A DNA stretch of 21,951 bases, from positions 1 to 21,951 of the forward strand of contig JBFYSV010000010.1 in assembly GCA_041301185.1 (NCBI GenBank). Direction: 5' to 3'. Position numbers and translations under genes: made by a program. This DNA is from JAQBDA01 sp041301185 (GTDB taxonomy: Bacteria; Chloroflexota; Anaerolineae; Anaerolineales; UBA4823). The notes beneath the pieces are model-generated. The model made no database searches. It was not told the origin of the DNA and saw only the letters and a list, made by a program, of their open reading frames with translations. Shown in pieces: positions 15,856 to 21,951 of this stretch (position 1 is the stretch's first letter; every line of letters starts with the position of its first letter).

Positions 15856-15953
15856 TGTCATTTCGAGGAGCGAAGCGACGAGAAATCCCTGATTAGCCCA
15901 TTAATAGATTACCAACACAGGGATTCCTCGCCCTTGCGGGGCACAGAATGACA
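15856..15953. repeat. MITE/REP-like palindromic element
   Basis: A 98-nt element has 7-nt terminal inverted repeats TGTCATT/AATGACA and an inner near-perfect inverted repeat (15879-15891 with 15918-15930; core CGAGAAATCCCTG). It resembles the widespread dispersed family TGTCATTTCGAG...AATGACA. It has no coding capacity and occupies much of the gap between the kinase and isomerase genes. Confidence 0.7.
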
Positions 15954-16010
15954 CTCTTATGTAGAAGAAGATCTTACCTCGGACTGAGATTATATTAGAA
16001 AGAGAGCCTT

Positions 16011-16631
16011 ATGAACCGTACGCCGATACGCAATGACGAACCCCAATTGCTGCCCGAGTCCAACTGGAGGTCAGTCTCCTTACCATCCCTGCTGGAGATC
16101 GTGCTGGAAGAGATCAAGGGGGTGGTATCCCACGCCGACGAAGAAGGCTCCCGGCAGCTTGTGGAAGCGATCTTCTCCGCCAGGCGGATTGTCGTCCACG
16201 CCTCCGGCCGGATGGGCATCATGTCCTCCGGCTTTGCCATGCGCCTGGCACAGCTCGGCTTTCACAGCCACGTGCTCCTCGAGCCGACCACACCCGGGCT
16301 GGGCAAGGACGACCTGCTGATCCTCAGCTCGGCTTCCGGCGAGACCCAGACTGTCTACCAGGTAGCCGCGCTGGCGAAGCAACACGGCCTGCGGATCGCC
16401 CTGATCACCGCCCGGCCTGAATCCCGCATCGGAGGGCTGGCGGATATCGTCGTCAAGATGCCCATGTTCAACAAGCTTTCTCCCGCAGAAAGCCCGGCCT
16501 CCATCCAGCCGATGACCACCCTCTCCGAGCAGAGCCTGCTGGTGTACTTCGACTTGCTGGTTTTGTGGATCATGCAGGCCTCCGGGCAGACCGGCGAGGA
16601 CCTGTGGCAGCGGCATTTCAACCTGGAGTGA
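16011..16631 (+). CDS. SIS-domain protein, 6-phospho-3-hexuloisomerase-like
   Basis: A 206-residue single-SIS-domain protein. SIS domains bind phosphosugars and catalyse aldose-ketose isomerisation or sense phosphosugars in regulators. The pattern resembles 6-phospho-3-hexuloisomerase: SGRMGIMSSGFAMRLAQLG near 64-82, the phosphosugar loop SSASGET near 104-111, and an ITARPES segment. A C-terminal stretch ending in a helix (LLVYFDLLVLWIM) follows. There is no helix-turn-helix domain, so it is not an RpiR-type regulator. The N-terminus is about 20 residues longer than usual. The Shine-Dalgarno is weak (AGAG). Its stop is 30 nt before the aminotransferase start, so those two are probably co-transcribed. 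No hexulose-phosphate synthase is visible, so a ribulose-monophosphate role is unproven. Confidence 0.8.
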   Translation: MNRTPIRNDEPQLLPESNWRSVSLPSLLEIVLEEIKGVVSHADEEGSRQLVEAIFSARRIVVHASGRMGIMSSGFAMRLAQLGFHSHVLLEPTTPGLGKDDLLILSSASGETQTVYQVAALAKQHGLRIALITARPESRIGGLADIVVKMPMFNKLSPAESPASIQPMTTLSEQSLLVYFDLLVLWIMQASGQTGEDLWQRHFNLE

Positions 16632-16661
16632 AAATAACCTCCGTAGGGAAATCAAACCGCC

Positions 16662-17777
16662 ATGAAGCTAAGACCCTTTCAATTAGAACGATACTTTGCC
16701 CGCTACGAGTTTTCGGTCAAGTACCTGCTATCCAGCTCAGACTGCGACGGCATTCTGCAGAGCGAGTTATTAGCCCTGGCTGATCCCGAGACGCGAGACC
16801 TGTGGGACCACCTGGCGCTGGGCTACACCGAATCGGCAGGGCACCCGCTCTTGCGGCAAGAGATCGCCAGGCTGTACCAGGGGATAGACCCAGACCAGTG
16901 CCTGGTCGCCGTGCCGGAGGAGGGTATCTTGATCGCCTTGAGCGCCATCCTCGAGCCAGGCGACCATGTGATCTGCACCTTCCCGGGCTACCAATCCCTG
17001 TACGAGATCGCCCAGGGGATGGGCTGTGAAGTCACCTTATGGAAGCCGGAAGAAGAGAACGGCTGGTGCTTTAACCCCGATTTCCTTGAGGAGCAGATCA
17101 AGTCGGAGACGAAGCTGATCATCCTCAATTTCCCGCACAATCCAACCGGCTATCTACCACCGAAAGAAGATTATCTCAAGATGATCGACCTGGCCCGGGA
17201 GCACAATCTGTGGCTTTTTTCAGACGAGATGTACCGCTACCTGGAGTACGATCCGAAGGACAGGCTGCCCTCCGCCTGTGAGGTGTACGAGAAGGCGGTA
17301 TCGCTGTTCGGCATGTCCAAGACCTTCGGCATGGCAGGGGTCAGGTTAGGATGGCTGGTCACCCGGCAGGCGGATTGGCTCGCCAGGATGGCTGCCTACA
17401 AGGACTACACCACCATCTGCAGCAGCGCCCCCAGCGAAATCCTCTCGCTGATCGCCTTGCGCCATAAGGAGGAGATCATCGCCCGGCACCTGCGGCGGAT
17501 CAACAGAAACCTTGCTCTACTCGACCGGTTCTTTGAAGATTATGGTGATAGGTTTGAGTGGGTCAAGCCCCGAGCCGGGACGATCGCCTTCCCCCGGCTG
17601 AAAGGCGATATGGATGCCCCCGAATTTTGCCAGAAGCTGATCGAAGAAGCCAGTATCCTGCTGCTGCCTTCCACGGTTTATGACTATGACCGCCGCCATT
17701 TCAGGCTGGGCTTCGGGAGGGAAAATATGCCGGTGGCGCTAGAGAAGCTGGGCGAGTATTTGAGCGCAAATAAGTAG
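16662..17777 (+). CDS. PLP-dependent aminotransferase, class I/II fold
   Basis: A 371-residue fold-type I aminotransferase, catalysing amino transfer between an amino acid and a 2-oxo acid with pyridoxal phosphate. Visible residues are Asn160 in NFPHNPTGYLP, Asp188 and Tyr191 in SDEMYRY, the Schiff-base lysine Lys220 in FGMSKTFGMAG, Arg228 in RLGW, and a C-terminal substrate-binding Arg in HFRLGFGREN. The N-terminus (LRPFQLERYFARYEF) recalls aminotransferases annotated as capreomycidine-synthase-like, but that is only resemblance. It lies 30 nt after the SIS gene, suggesting a shared transcript and possibly amino-sugar or amino-acid metabolism. The Shine-Dalgarno is poor (TAGGGA, well upstream). 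The substrate is unknown. Confidence 0.88.
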   Translation: MKLRPFQLERYFARYEFSVKYLLSSSDCDGILQSELLALADPETRDLWDHLALGYTESAGHPLLRQEIARLYQGIDPDQCLVAVPEEGILIALSAILEPGDHVICTFPGYQSLYEIAQGMGCEVTLWKPEEENGWCFNPDFLEEQIKSETKLIILNFPHNPTGYLPPKEDYLKMIDLAREHNLWLFSDEMYRYLEYDPKDRLPSACEVYEKAVSLFGMSKTFGMAGVRLGWLVTRQADWLARMAAYKDYTTICSSAPSEILSLIALRHKEEIIARHLRRINRNLALLDRFFEDYGDRFEWVKPRAGTIAFPRLKGDMDAPEFCQKLIEEASILLLPSTVYDYDRRHFRLGFGRENMPVALEKLGEYLSANK

Positions 17778-17806
17778 GGTGGGTTGAGCACTCCCTCAAC
17801 CCACCC
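17777..17806 (+). terminator. 12-bp hairpin at the aminotransferase stop
   Basis: GGGTGGGTTGAG (17777-17788) pairs perfectly with CTCAACCCACCC (17795-17806) around a 6-nt loop, beginning at the last base of the stop codon. No T-run follows, so it may be a REP-like repeat related to the GTTGGGTT...AACCCAAC elements downstream rather than a classical terminator. Confidence 0.45.
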
Positions 17807-17819
17807 CACCCCACTACCA

Positions 17820-17828
17820 TGCTATAAT
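17820..17828 (+). promoter_or_regulatory. Extended -10 promoter of the nucleotidyltransferase pair
   Basis: TGCTATAAT is a perfect extended -10 box. It lies 18 nt before the ATG at 17847, with AGGAG at 17835-17839 in between. No -35 match is visible, as is usual for extended -10 promoters. Confidence 0.6.
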
Positions 17829-17846
17829 CCATCCAGGAGCAAGTTG

Positions 17847-18053
17847 ATGAGAACATTATTTATGGAACGAAGAGGTAAGATTGAAGACCTGGACAGGTCT
17901 TTTGACCTGGACTTTTGGCAGAAGCAGTCACCTCAAGCTCGTTTTGACGCTGCCTGGGAGATGATCGTTCATGCATGGCGTGTGAAAGGCAAAGATGTTC
18001 GTCAACTCCGACTTCACCGAACTGTTGAAACTTTTCAACGACAACAAGGTTAG
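17847..18053 (+). CDS. Small protein paired with a nucleotidyltransferase
   Basis: A 68-residue soluble protein without signal peptide or membrane segment. It has a basic start, then KIEDLDRSFDLDFWQKQ and ARFDAAWEMIVHAWRVKG, probably two helices. I recall similar small proteins encoded directly before MNT-fold nucleotidyltransferases. Here the next gene starts inside this one, overlapping by 59 nt, which implies translational coupling and a functional pair. The start is set by AGGAG (17835-17839), 7 nt before the ATG; extending further upstream would run into the promoter and hairpin. The role is unknown. A partner or antitoxin-like function is inference. Confidence 0.7.
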   Translation: MRTLFMERRGKIEDLDRSFDLDFWQKQSPQARFDAAWEMIVHAWRVKGKDVRQLRLHRTVETFQRQQG

Positions 18054-18450
18054 ATACCTGGTTATTGGCGGCTATGCGCTCATCCAATATGCTGAACCAA
18101 GATATACAAAAAACCTTGATCTATGGATCAGCACAGATGCAAACAATGCGGCAGCAGTCTACAACGCACTTAAAACCTTTGGAGCGCCTCTCACTGGTCT
18201 GACAGAAGATGATTTCTCCGAAGAAGGTTACTTCTATCAAATGGGGGTTCCGCCTGTTAGAGTAGATATCCTGATGGGGATTCCTGGGGGAGATTTTGAG
18301 CAATCCTGGCACAACAGGAATGAGATCGATTTCGATGGGTTAGTTGTACCATTCATTCCCAAAGATGACCTGATTCAATCAAAGAAAGCCTCGGGGCGAC
18401 CCCAAGATTTAATCGACGCAGACCTCTTATCTCAAATCCAAGACGAGTAA
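17995..18450 (+). CDS. MNT-fold nucleotidyltransferase, toxin-antitoxin-like
   Basis: A 151-residue protein of the minimal nucleotidyltransferase type, related in pattern to AbiEii/DUF6036-like proteins. VIGGYALIQYAEPRYTKNLDLWI (about 22-44) corresponds to the GG-x-n-DxD active-site region, and VRVDIL supplies the third acidic position. The first Asp of the expected DLD is Asn here (NLD), which could weaken catalysis. The gene overlaps the preceding 68-residue gene by 59 nt; AAAGG lies shortly before its ATG within that gene. Such proteins transfer nucleotides to RNA, proteins or small molecules, often within toxin-antitoxin or phage-defence pairs. The true target is not predictable. Confidence 0.78.
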   Translation: MFVNSDFTELLKLFNDNKVRYLVIGGYALIQYAEPRYTKNLDLWISTDANNAAAVYNALKTFGAPLTGLTEDDFSEEGYFYQMGVPPVRVDILMGIPGGDFEQSWHNRNEIDFDGLVVPFIPKDDLIQSKKASGRPQDLIDADLLSQIQDE

Positions 18451-18463
18451 ATCCAGAGGATTT

Positions 18464-18527
18464 GTTGGGATTCGCTTAGCTGATCATTGATGTGCATCCT
18501 GGAAGGGATCGCTCAACCCAACCTACG
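18464..18527. repeat. 64-nt palindromic repeat, copy A
   Basis: It begins GTTGGG and ends AACCCAACCTACG, so its ends are inverted repeats. It is the same length as copy B (19055-19118), in the same orientation, differing at about 8 of 64 positions. It sits 4 nt beyond the 3' end of the 142-residue membrane protein gene. Confidence 0.75.
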
Positions 18528-18531
18528 CGGC

Positions 18532-18960
18532 TTACTCGGCCAGCTTCGCATACAAGCGGTCAATCAAATATTTGGACACCGTCATGGTGACGATGATGAT
18601 GATCAGGCCGATAAATCCGCTAATCTCTACCGAGCTGCCAAAAATAATATCAATGACCGCCAAAAAGACGAATTTTGAGAGGAACAAAATCAGCCAAACG
18701 CCGAAAACAAGCGCGGCCTGGTAGATCTTGCCTTCTTTTCCCTTGAAGTACTTAACCACCAGAGATTTCAACCAAAAAGTGATATACGTCAGAATTTGCA
18801 TCACGACGGCCACAAAAAAGGTCGTCGAGTAAGACCATGTGTTGACGATATCCGTATAGTCTTCGAAGAATCCCAGCACCACGGAGTACACCAGGGTGCC
18901 CAGAACCATATCACGAAACAGCTGTTGTTTGGGGCTCTCGGTTTGATTGGCTTTTTGCAT
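18532..18960 (-). CDS. Small four-helix membrane protein, hypothetical
   Basis: 142 residues with four hydrophobic segments (about 17-34, 44-66, 80-103 and 111-131) and positively charged loops (KYFKGKEGK between helices 2 and 3). The N-terminus is short and polar (MQKANQTESPKQQ). No conserved catalytic motif or family was recognised. AGGA lies about 10 nt before the ATG. The gene is visibly AT-richer than its neighbours and is bracketed by two direct copies of a 64-nt palindromic repeat. Both features suggest horizontal gain, though the repeat is a common intergenic type. It could be a small permease-like or regulatory membrane protein; no function is claimed. Confidence 0.75.
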   Translation of the reverse strand: MQKANQTESPKQQLFRDMVLGTLVYSVVLGFFEDYTDIVNTWSYSTTFFVAVVMQILTYITFWLKSLVVKYFKGKEGKIYQAALVFGVWLILFLSKFVFLAVIDIIFGSSVEISGFIGLIIIIVTMTVSKYLIDRLYAKLAE

Positions 18961-19054
18961 GTCGCATTCATCCTAACGGGAACGAAATTGAGCTATACAT
19001 TGGGTTAAACGAAGTAATTTTACTCAAGTCGTATGAATTCTGCCAGACTGTTAA

Positions 19055-19118
19055 GTTGGGTTTCGCTTAGCTGGTCATTGATTGGCATCTTAGAATGGAC
19101 CGCTCAACCCAACCTACG
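19055..19118. repeat. 64-nt palindromic repeat, copy B
   Basis: Same unit as copy A: GTTGGGTTTCGCT at one end and CTCAACCCAACCTACG at the other. It lies upstream of the 142-residue membrane protein gene, so the two copies flank that gene as direct repeats. Confidence 0.75.
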
Positions 19119-19125
19119 TAGCTCC

Positions 19126-19155
19126 CTTGGAATAGATCGCTCGACCCAACCCACC
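19126..19155. repeat. Partial third copy of the 64-nt repeat
   Basis: This 30-nt segment, including GAATAGATCGCTCGACCC, aligns with the 3' half of copy B and follows it directly. It therefore looks like a decayed or truncated duplicate. The rest of the gap between 18961 and 19196 shows no gene. Confidence 0.5.
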
Positions 19156-19181
19156 GGCTGGGCTCAGGGCGCGGATTCACG

Positions 19182-19190
19182 TGATAAAAT
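19182..19190 (+). promoter_or_regulatory. Extended -10 element abutting the EamA start codon
   Basis: TGATAAAAT ends 6 nt before the ATG at 19197. A transcript initiated at the normal distance would begin at or very near the A of the start codon, giving a leaderless mRNA. No Shine-Dalgarno site is present. Confidence 0.55.
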
Positions 19191-19196
19191 CAGCGC

Positions 19197-20054
19197 ATGC
19201 CACCGACGCTGCTGACGCCAACCTTGATCGGCGCATTGCTGGGACTTGCGGCGGCTGCCGCCTGGGGAGCCAGCGATTTCAGCGGTGGATACGCTTCCAA
19301 ACACAATAATGCGATCATCGTGCTGGGCTTTGGCGCCAGCGCCGGTACTGCGGTCTTCCTGGTACTCGCCCTGCTGAGGGGCGAAGCGCTGATCCCCTGG
19401 CAGGGTGTGCTCTGGGCTTTGGCCTCCGGGGTGATGGGCGGGCTGGGGCTGATCTTCCTCTACCGCGGCCTGGCGGCGGGCAATGCCGCCCTGGTCTCAC
19501 CCACTGCCGGGGTGATCGGCGCGGCGGTGCCGGTGGTGGTAGGGGCATTCCTGGAGGGCCTGCCATCCCTTAACCAGCTAGCCGGGTTTATCCTCGGGCT
19601 GGGCGGCATCTGGCTGGCTTCCCGCTCGGCGCAGAGCAACCCGGGCGAAGCGCGCAAGGGTCTGGGGATGGCTGTGCTGGCGGGATTGGGCTTTGGGGGC
19701 TTTTTTGTGTTTCTCGCCCAGGTGGGCTCAGACCAATTCTTCACCCCGCTGGTGCTTTCCAAGGGAGTGCAGATCATCATGGCGGCGGCGGTTATCATCA
19801 GCAGCCGCATCCGCCTGGCAACGCGCAAGGGCATCCCGGTGGCAGTGCTGGGCGGCGTGCTGGACGCTGGGGCGAACGCCTTTTACCTGGCCGCGGCGAA
19901 CCTGACCCGCATGGACATCGCGGCTGTCCTGTCTTCAATGTACCCGGCGGGCACGGTGCTGCTGGCTCGCCTGGTGAATAAAGAAGAAGTCTCGCCGGCG
20001 CAGTGGTTGGGGGTACTGCTCTGCCTGGCGGCCGTTGCGCTGATCGCTCTATAA
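19197..20054 (+). CDS. EamA/DMT superfamily transporter
   Basis: A 285-residue inner-membrane protein with about ten transmembrane helices in two EamA-type halves. The first half begins with AAAAWGASDFSGGYASK and the second near GLGMAVLAGLGFGGFFVF. Features of the drug/metabolite transporter superfamily include the Gly-rich helices, VSPTAGVIGAAVPVVVGAF closing helix 4, and SSMYPAGTVLLARLVNKEEVSPAQWLGVLLCLAAVALIAL at the end. That last stretch is typical of the final helix pair. The substrate could be a metabolite, amino acid or drug and is not readable. The start lacks a ribosome-binding site and lies 6 nt from an extended -10 box, suggesting leaderless translation. It is probably a single-gene unit. 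Confidence 0.9.
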   Translation: MPPTLLTPTLIGALLGLAAAAAWGASDFSGGYASKHNNAIIVLGFGASAGTAVFLVLALLRGEALIPWQGVLWALASGVMGGLGLIFLYRGLAAGNAALVSPTAGVIGAAVPVVVGAFLEGLPSLNQLAGFILGLGGIWLASRSAQSNPGEARKGLGMAVLAGLGFGGFFVFLAQVGSDQFFTPLVLSKGVQIIMAAAVIISSRIRLATRKGIPVAVLGGVLDAGANAFYLAAANLTRMDIAAVLSSMYPAGTVLLARLVNKEEVSPAQWLGVLLCLAAVALIAL

Positions 20055-20080
20055 GACAATTTAGGCACAAATGGTATAAT
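20053..20080 (+). promoter_or_regulatory. Extended -10 promoter of the 135-residue gene
   Basis: AAGACA (20053-20058), a 16-nt spacer and TGGTATAAT (20072-20080) give a strong promoter whose -35 overlaps the stop codon of the preceding transporter gene. The expected leader is about 50 nt, with GAGGAGG at 20124-20130. Confidence 0.65.
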
Positions 20081-20138
20081 TCCCTCGGCAGGCGAACAAG
20101 ACCCTGGAATAGCACGCATACTTGAGGAGGTAATTGTG

Positions 20139-20546
20139 ATGGTCGAACTTAATCGCACGAAGGATAATCCATGGATCTTGAAGACCCCTCCAGGAACAAG
20201 TGAATACACCATGCACGTGGATGAGAAAGATGGCATGCCCGTCCTGGTATGTACCGTTGGGAAGACCGTTCTGTTTTACGATGCTCGCTGCATCGACGAT
20301 TTATACACCATGCTGCAGCAAGCCGGCGATTGGGTCGAGCTTGGCGGGGCAGATGAGCAGAAACCAGCCAAAGAAGGGACGGTTGAGGCCTGGGGGAGAT
20401 CAGCAGCCAATCCCATCGGTGGCTGGTATGGTTTGAAAAAGGGATTGCGGGGTCGTTTCGGTGTCTATATCCCCCCATTGATGGAGGCCCTCGGTTTGTG
20501 CGAGCTTGAGCACAACGCCAAGAATAACCGAATGCGAGCGAAATAA
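20139..20546 (+). CDS. Conserved hypothetical protein (possibly DUF6855)
   Basis: A 135-residue soluble protein without signal or membrane segment. Distinctive stretches are NPWILKTPPGTSEYTMHVDE, LVCTVGKTVLFYDARCIDDL, EQKPAKEGTVEAWGRS, NPIGGWYGLKKGLRGRFG and the C-terminal NNRMRAK. The whole looks like a strongly conserved small-protein family; from memory it matches what Pfam calls DUF6855, but this is not verified. The central Lys/Gly/Arg-rich segment could bind nucleic acid or nucleotides, which is speculation. AGGAGG (20125-20130) is 8 nt from this ATG; a GTG one codon earlier is an equally spaced alternative. It has its own promoter, and its role is unknown. Confidence 0.75.
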   Translation: MVELNRTKDNPWILKTPPGTSEYTMHVDEKDGMPVLVCTVGKTVLFYDARCIDDLYTMLQQAGDWVELGGADEQKPAKEGTVEAWGRSAANPIGGWYGLKKGLRGRFGVYIPPLMEALGLCELEHNAKNNRMRAK

Positions 20547-20560
20547 ACTTTAATAAAGTG

Positions 20561-20566
20561 TATAAT
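20561..20566 (+). promoter_or_regulatory. Possible -10 box before the EEP-family gene
   Basis: A perfect TATAAT lies 22 nt before the ATG at 20588, but no -35 or TGn extension accompanies it. The expected start point, near 20573, falls just before GAGGAGG (20574-20580). Confidence 0.4.
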
Positions 20567-20587
20567 CCCTGGCGAGGAGGAAATGCC

Positions 20588-21568
20588 ATGCCCAGCATCA
20601 CCGACCCGCTACCCCCTGAGCTTGCCGCCGAGCTGGCCGAGCTACGCCTGCAGCTCGATCAAGACATCCCCCGCAAGGTGCTCGACCACAACGTGCTGAT
20701 CGCCACCTGGAACCTGCGCGCCTTCGGCGGGCTGACCGAGAAATGGGAATCTGAGCCTAAGGACTCCCCCAAGCGCGACCTTTACTCGCTGCGCTGCATC
20801 GCCGAGATCATTGCCCGCTTCGACGTGGTCGCCCTACAAGAGGTGCGCGGCGACCTGAAATCGCTGCGCCACATGCTAAAATTCCTGGGCGAGCACTGGG
20901 GGCTGATCCTGACCGACGAGACCAAGGGCAGCTCCGGCAACTGGGAGCGGATGGCGTACCTGTTCGATATGCGCAAGGTGAACATCTCCGGGCTGGCTTG
21001 CGAGCTGGTGGTGCCGCCCGAGATGCTGGAGAGCATCGACCCAGGAGCGCTGCGCCGCCAGTTTGCCCGCACGCCGTACGCGGTCAGCTTCCGCTCGGCG
21101 CACAAGACCTTCATCCTGGTGACCCTGCACGTGCTGTACGGCAAGGACGCCGCCGAGCGGTTGCCCGAGGTGAAAGCCATCGCCAAATGGTTGGCAGATT
21201 GGGCGCGGGATATCAATGGTTGGGACCACAACTTGATCGCCCTGGGCGATTTCAATATCGACCGCAAAGATGACCTGCTCTACCAGGCGTTCACCTCCAC
21301 CGGGCTGTTCACCCCGCCCGACCTGAACCGGGTGCCGCGCACCATCTTCAGCGACCCGTTCAACCCCGAGAAGGACAAATTCTACGACCAGATTGCCTGG
21401 TTCTTGGGGGATGGCAAGATCCCGGCGCTATCTATGCGCTATAACCGCGGCGGCACTTTTGACTTCCTCAAGGTGGCGCTGAAGGGGCGCAACCTGCCCA
21501 AGGATCAGGTCTCGTGGCGTATCTCCGACCATTACCCGCTGTGGGCGGAGTTTTTGATTAACGATTAA
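20588..21568 (+). CDS. Endonuclease/exonuclease/phosphatase family enzyme
   Basis: A 326-residue cytoplasmic protein of the DNase I-like phosphohydrolase fold, which cleaves phosphodiester or phosphoester bonds with a divalent metal. The catalytic set is complete: Asn42 in ATWNLRAF, Glu85 in ALQEVRG, a HVLYG segment, Asp221 and Asn223 in GDFNID, an Asp in YDQIAWF, and Asp314-His315 in RISDHYPLW. There is no signal peptide, so it acts in the cytoplasm, which fits a nucleic-acid or small-molecule phosphate substrate. The exact substrate is unknown. GAGGAGG (20574-20580) lies 7 nt before the ATG; an upstream in-frame GTG at 20558 was rejected because the promoter box lies downstream of it. A strong terminator follows. 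Confidence 0.88.
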   Translation: MPSITDPLPPELAAELAELRLQLDQDIPRKVLDHNVLIATWNLRAFGGLTEKWESEPKDSPKRDLYSLRCIAEIIARFDVVALQEVRGDLKSLRHMLKFLGEHWGLILTDETKGSSGNWERMAYLFDMRKVNISGLACELVVPPEMLESIDPGALRRQFARTPYAVSFRSAHKTFILVTLHVLYGKDAAERLPEVKAIAKWLADWARDINGWDHNLIALGDFNIDRKDDLLYQAFTSTGLFTPPDLNRVPRTIFSDPFNPEKDKFYDQIAWFLGDGKIPALSMRYNRGGTFDFLKVALKGRNLPKDQVSWRISDHYPLWAEFLIND

Positions 21569-21579
21569 GGGATTGAACC

Positions 21580-21606
21580 ACGGAGAACACAGAGGACGCG
21601 GAGAAA
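21580..21606. repeat. Short repeat-rich tract CCACGGAGAACACAGAGGA
   Basis: The tract is made of near-repeats of about 9-10 nt (CACGGAGAA, CACAGAGGA, CGCGGAGAA). It resembles a dispersed intergenic repeat seen in many environmental genomes, and lies between the stop codon and the terminator. Confidence 0.4.
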
Positions 21607-21616
21607 TAAAATAAAG

Positions 21617-21655
21617 AGAGGGTGTCCCCCAGGCTGGGAGACACCCTCTTTTTTT
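21617..21655 (+). terminator. Strong Rho-independent terminator
   Basis: AGAGGGTGTC (21617-21626) pairs with GACACCCTCT (21640-21649), with additional inner CCC/GGG pairing. The stem is followed by a run of T to 21655. It lies between convergent genes. The minus-strand side is AT-rich, so it may also serve the secreted protein gene. Confidence 0.85.
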
Positions 21656-21951
21656 CATGGACCCGAATTCTTAAAGCTCATCGGCAGGTAGACTTCGAAC
21701 TCGACCTCGGTTACATTCACCGTGGCAGTATCGCTTGCCTCAGCGGTATCCACCGGGCCGGGGTTGAAAGCCGTCCAGGTAGCGGTGTTGACCGTGGTCT
21801 GGGTGATTTGGACGGTGGAGGTGATAAACGCGCTGGCTCCCGGCACCAGGGAGTACGAAAAGTTGTCAAGCAAGATCCCCAGCTCGGAATCCGCCAGGGT
21901 GTGCTGGGTGAGGGTCAAGTTGCCGGTGTTGGTGACTTCGAAGCAGTAGGT
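21655..21951 (-). CDS. C-terminal part of a secreted repeat protein (partial)
   Basis: The frame is open to the right window edge, so only the last 98 residues are seen. They form a DUF11-like adhesin repeat (CFEVTNTGNLTLTQHTLADSE ... NTATWTAFNPGPVDTAEASDTATVNV). The C-terminal signature VYLPMSFKNSGP resembles the ends of the two large secreted proteins in the window. The protein is presumably a large exported, cell-surface or extracellular protein. The true start lies outside the window; an internal TTG at 21918 is not a credible start because the domain begins upstream of it. The stop overlaps the end of the terminator's T-run. Confidence 0.8.
   Translation of the reverse strand, partial: TYCFEVTNTGNLTLTQHTLADSELGILLDNFSYSLVPGASAFITSTVQITQTTVNTATWTAFNPGPVDTAEASDTATVNVTEVEFEVYLPMSFKNSGP

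Noticed and set aside
18487..18678. 63-residue plus-strand frame beginning in repeat copy A
   Set aside because: It runs antisense through the membrane-protein gene and starts inside a repeat.
20558..20587. GTG start extending the EEP-family protein by 10 residues
   Set aside because: The extension overlaps the TATAAT box and the Shine-Dalgarno site, which serve the ATG at 20588.

Overview
The window looks like a chromosomal segment of a Chloroflexota bacterium, most likely class Anaerolineae. The evidence is high-GC coding sequence, very large secreted multi-domain proteins rich in CARDB, NEW3 and FN3-like beta domains, and a recurring short C-terminal signature of the type [FIV]-[YL]-[LM]-P-[LM] on those proteins. 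No rRNA, tRNA, CRISPR array, transposase or phage gene was seen. The assignment is inference from sequence style, not a database match.

Layout. Positions 1-289 hold small palindromic repeats and a good sigma70-type promoter for a 1296-residue secreted protein (290-4180), closed by a strong hairpin. An AI-2E family membrane protein follows (4297-5745). A convergent 1535-residue secreted protein (5836-10443, minus) lies next, behind a repeat-bearing 328-nt gap, and then a DegV-type lipid-binding protein (10772-11635, minus).

The most interesting locus is 11759-13940 (minus). A Tat-exported protein carries an NBR1-type Ig-like domain and a C-terminal tail of ten Cys-x-Cys motifs about 8 residues apart. 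Forty-six nucleotides downstream is a radical SAM/SPASM enzyme gene interrupted by one in-frame TAA. The layout resembles a precursor-plus-maturase pair in which the cytoplasm modifies a cysteine-rich tail before folded export by Tat. I do not recognise this as a described class.

A divergent 271-nt region with a clear forward promoter leads into a DinB-family protein, a PfkB sugar kinase, and an SIS-domain sugar-phosphate isomerase-like gene with a closely linked PLP aminotransferase. Between 17777 and 19196 lies an accessory patch: a small protein overlapping an MNT-fold nucleotidyltransferase (toxin-antitoxin-like), and an AT-rich 142-residue four-helix membrane protein flanked by two direct copies of a 64-nt palindromic repeat. 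The end of the window has an EamA transporter with an apparently leaderless start, a conserved hypothetical protein, an endonuclease/exonuclease/phosphatase-family enzyme, a strong terminator, and the C-terminus of another secreted repeat protein running off the edge.

Several promoters here are of the extended -10 kind (TGnTATAAT), and genes mostly have purine-rich Shine-Dalgarno sites 5-10 nt from the start. These sites decided several of the chosen start codons.
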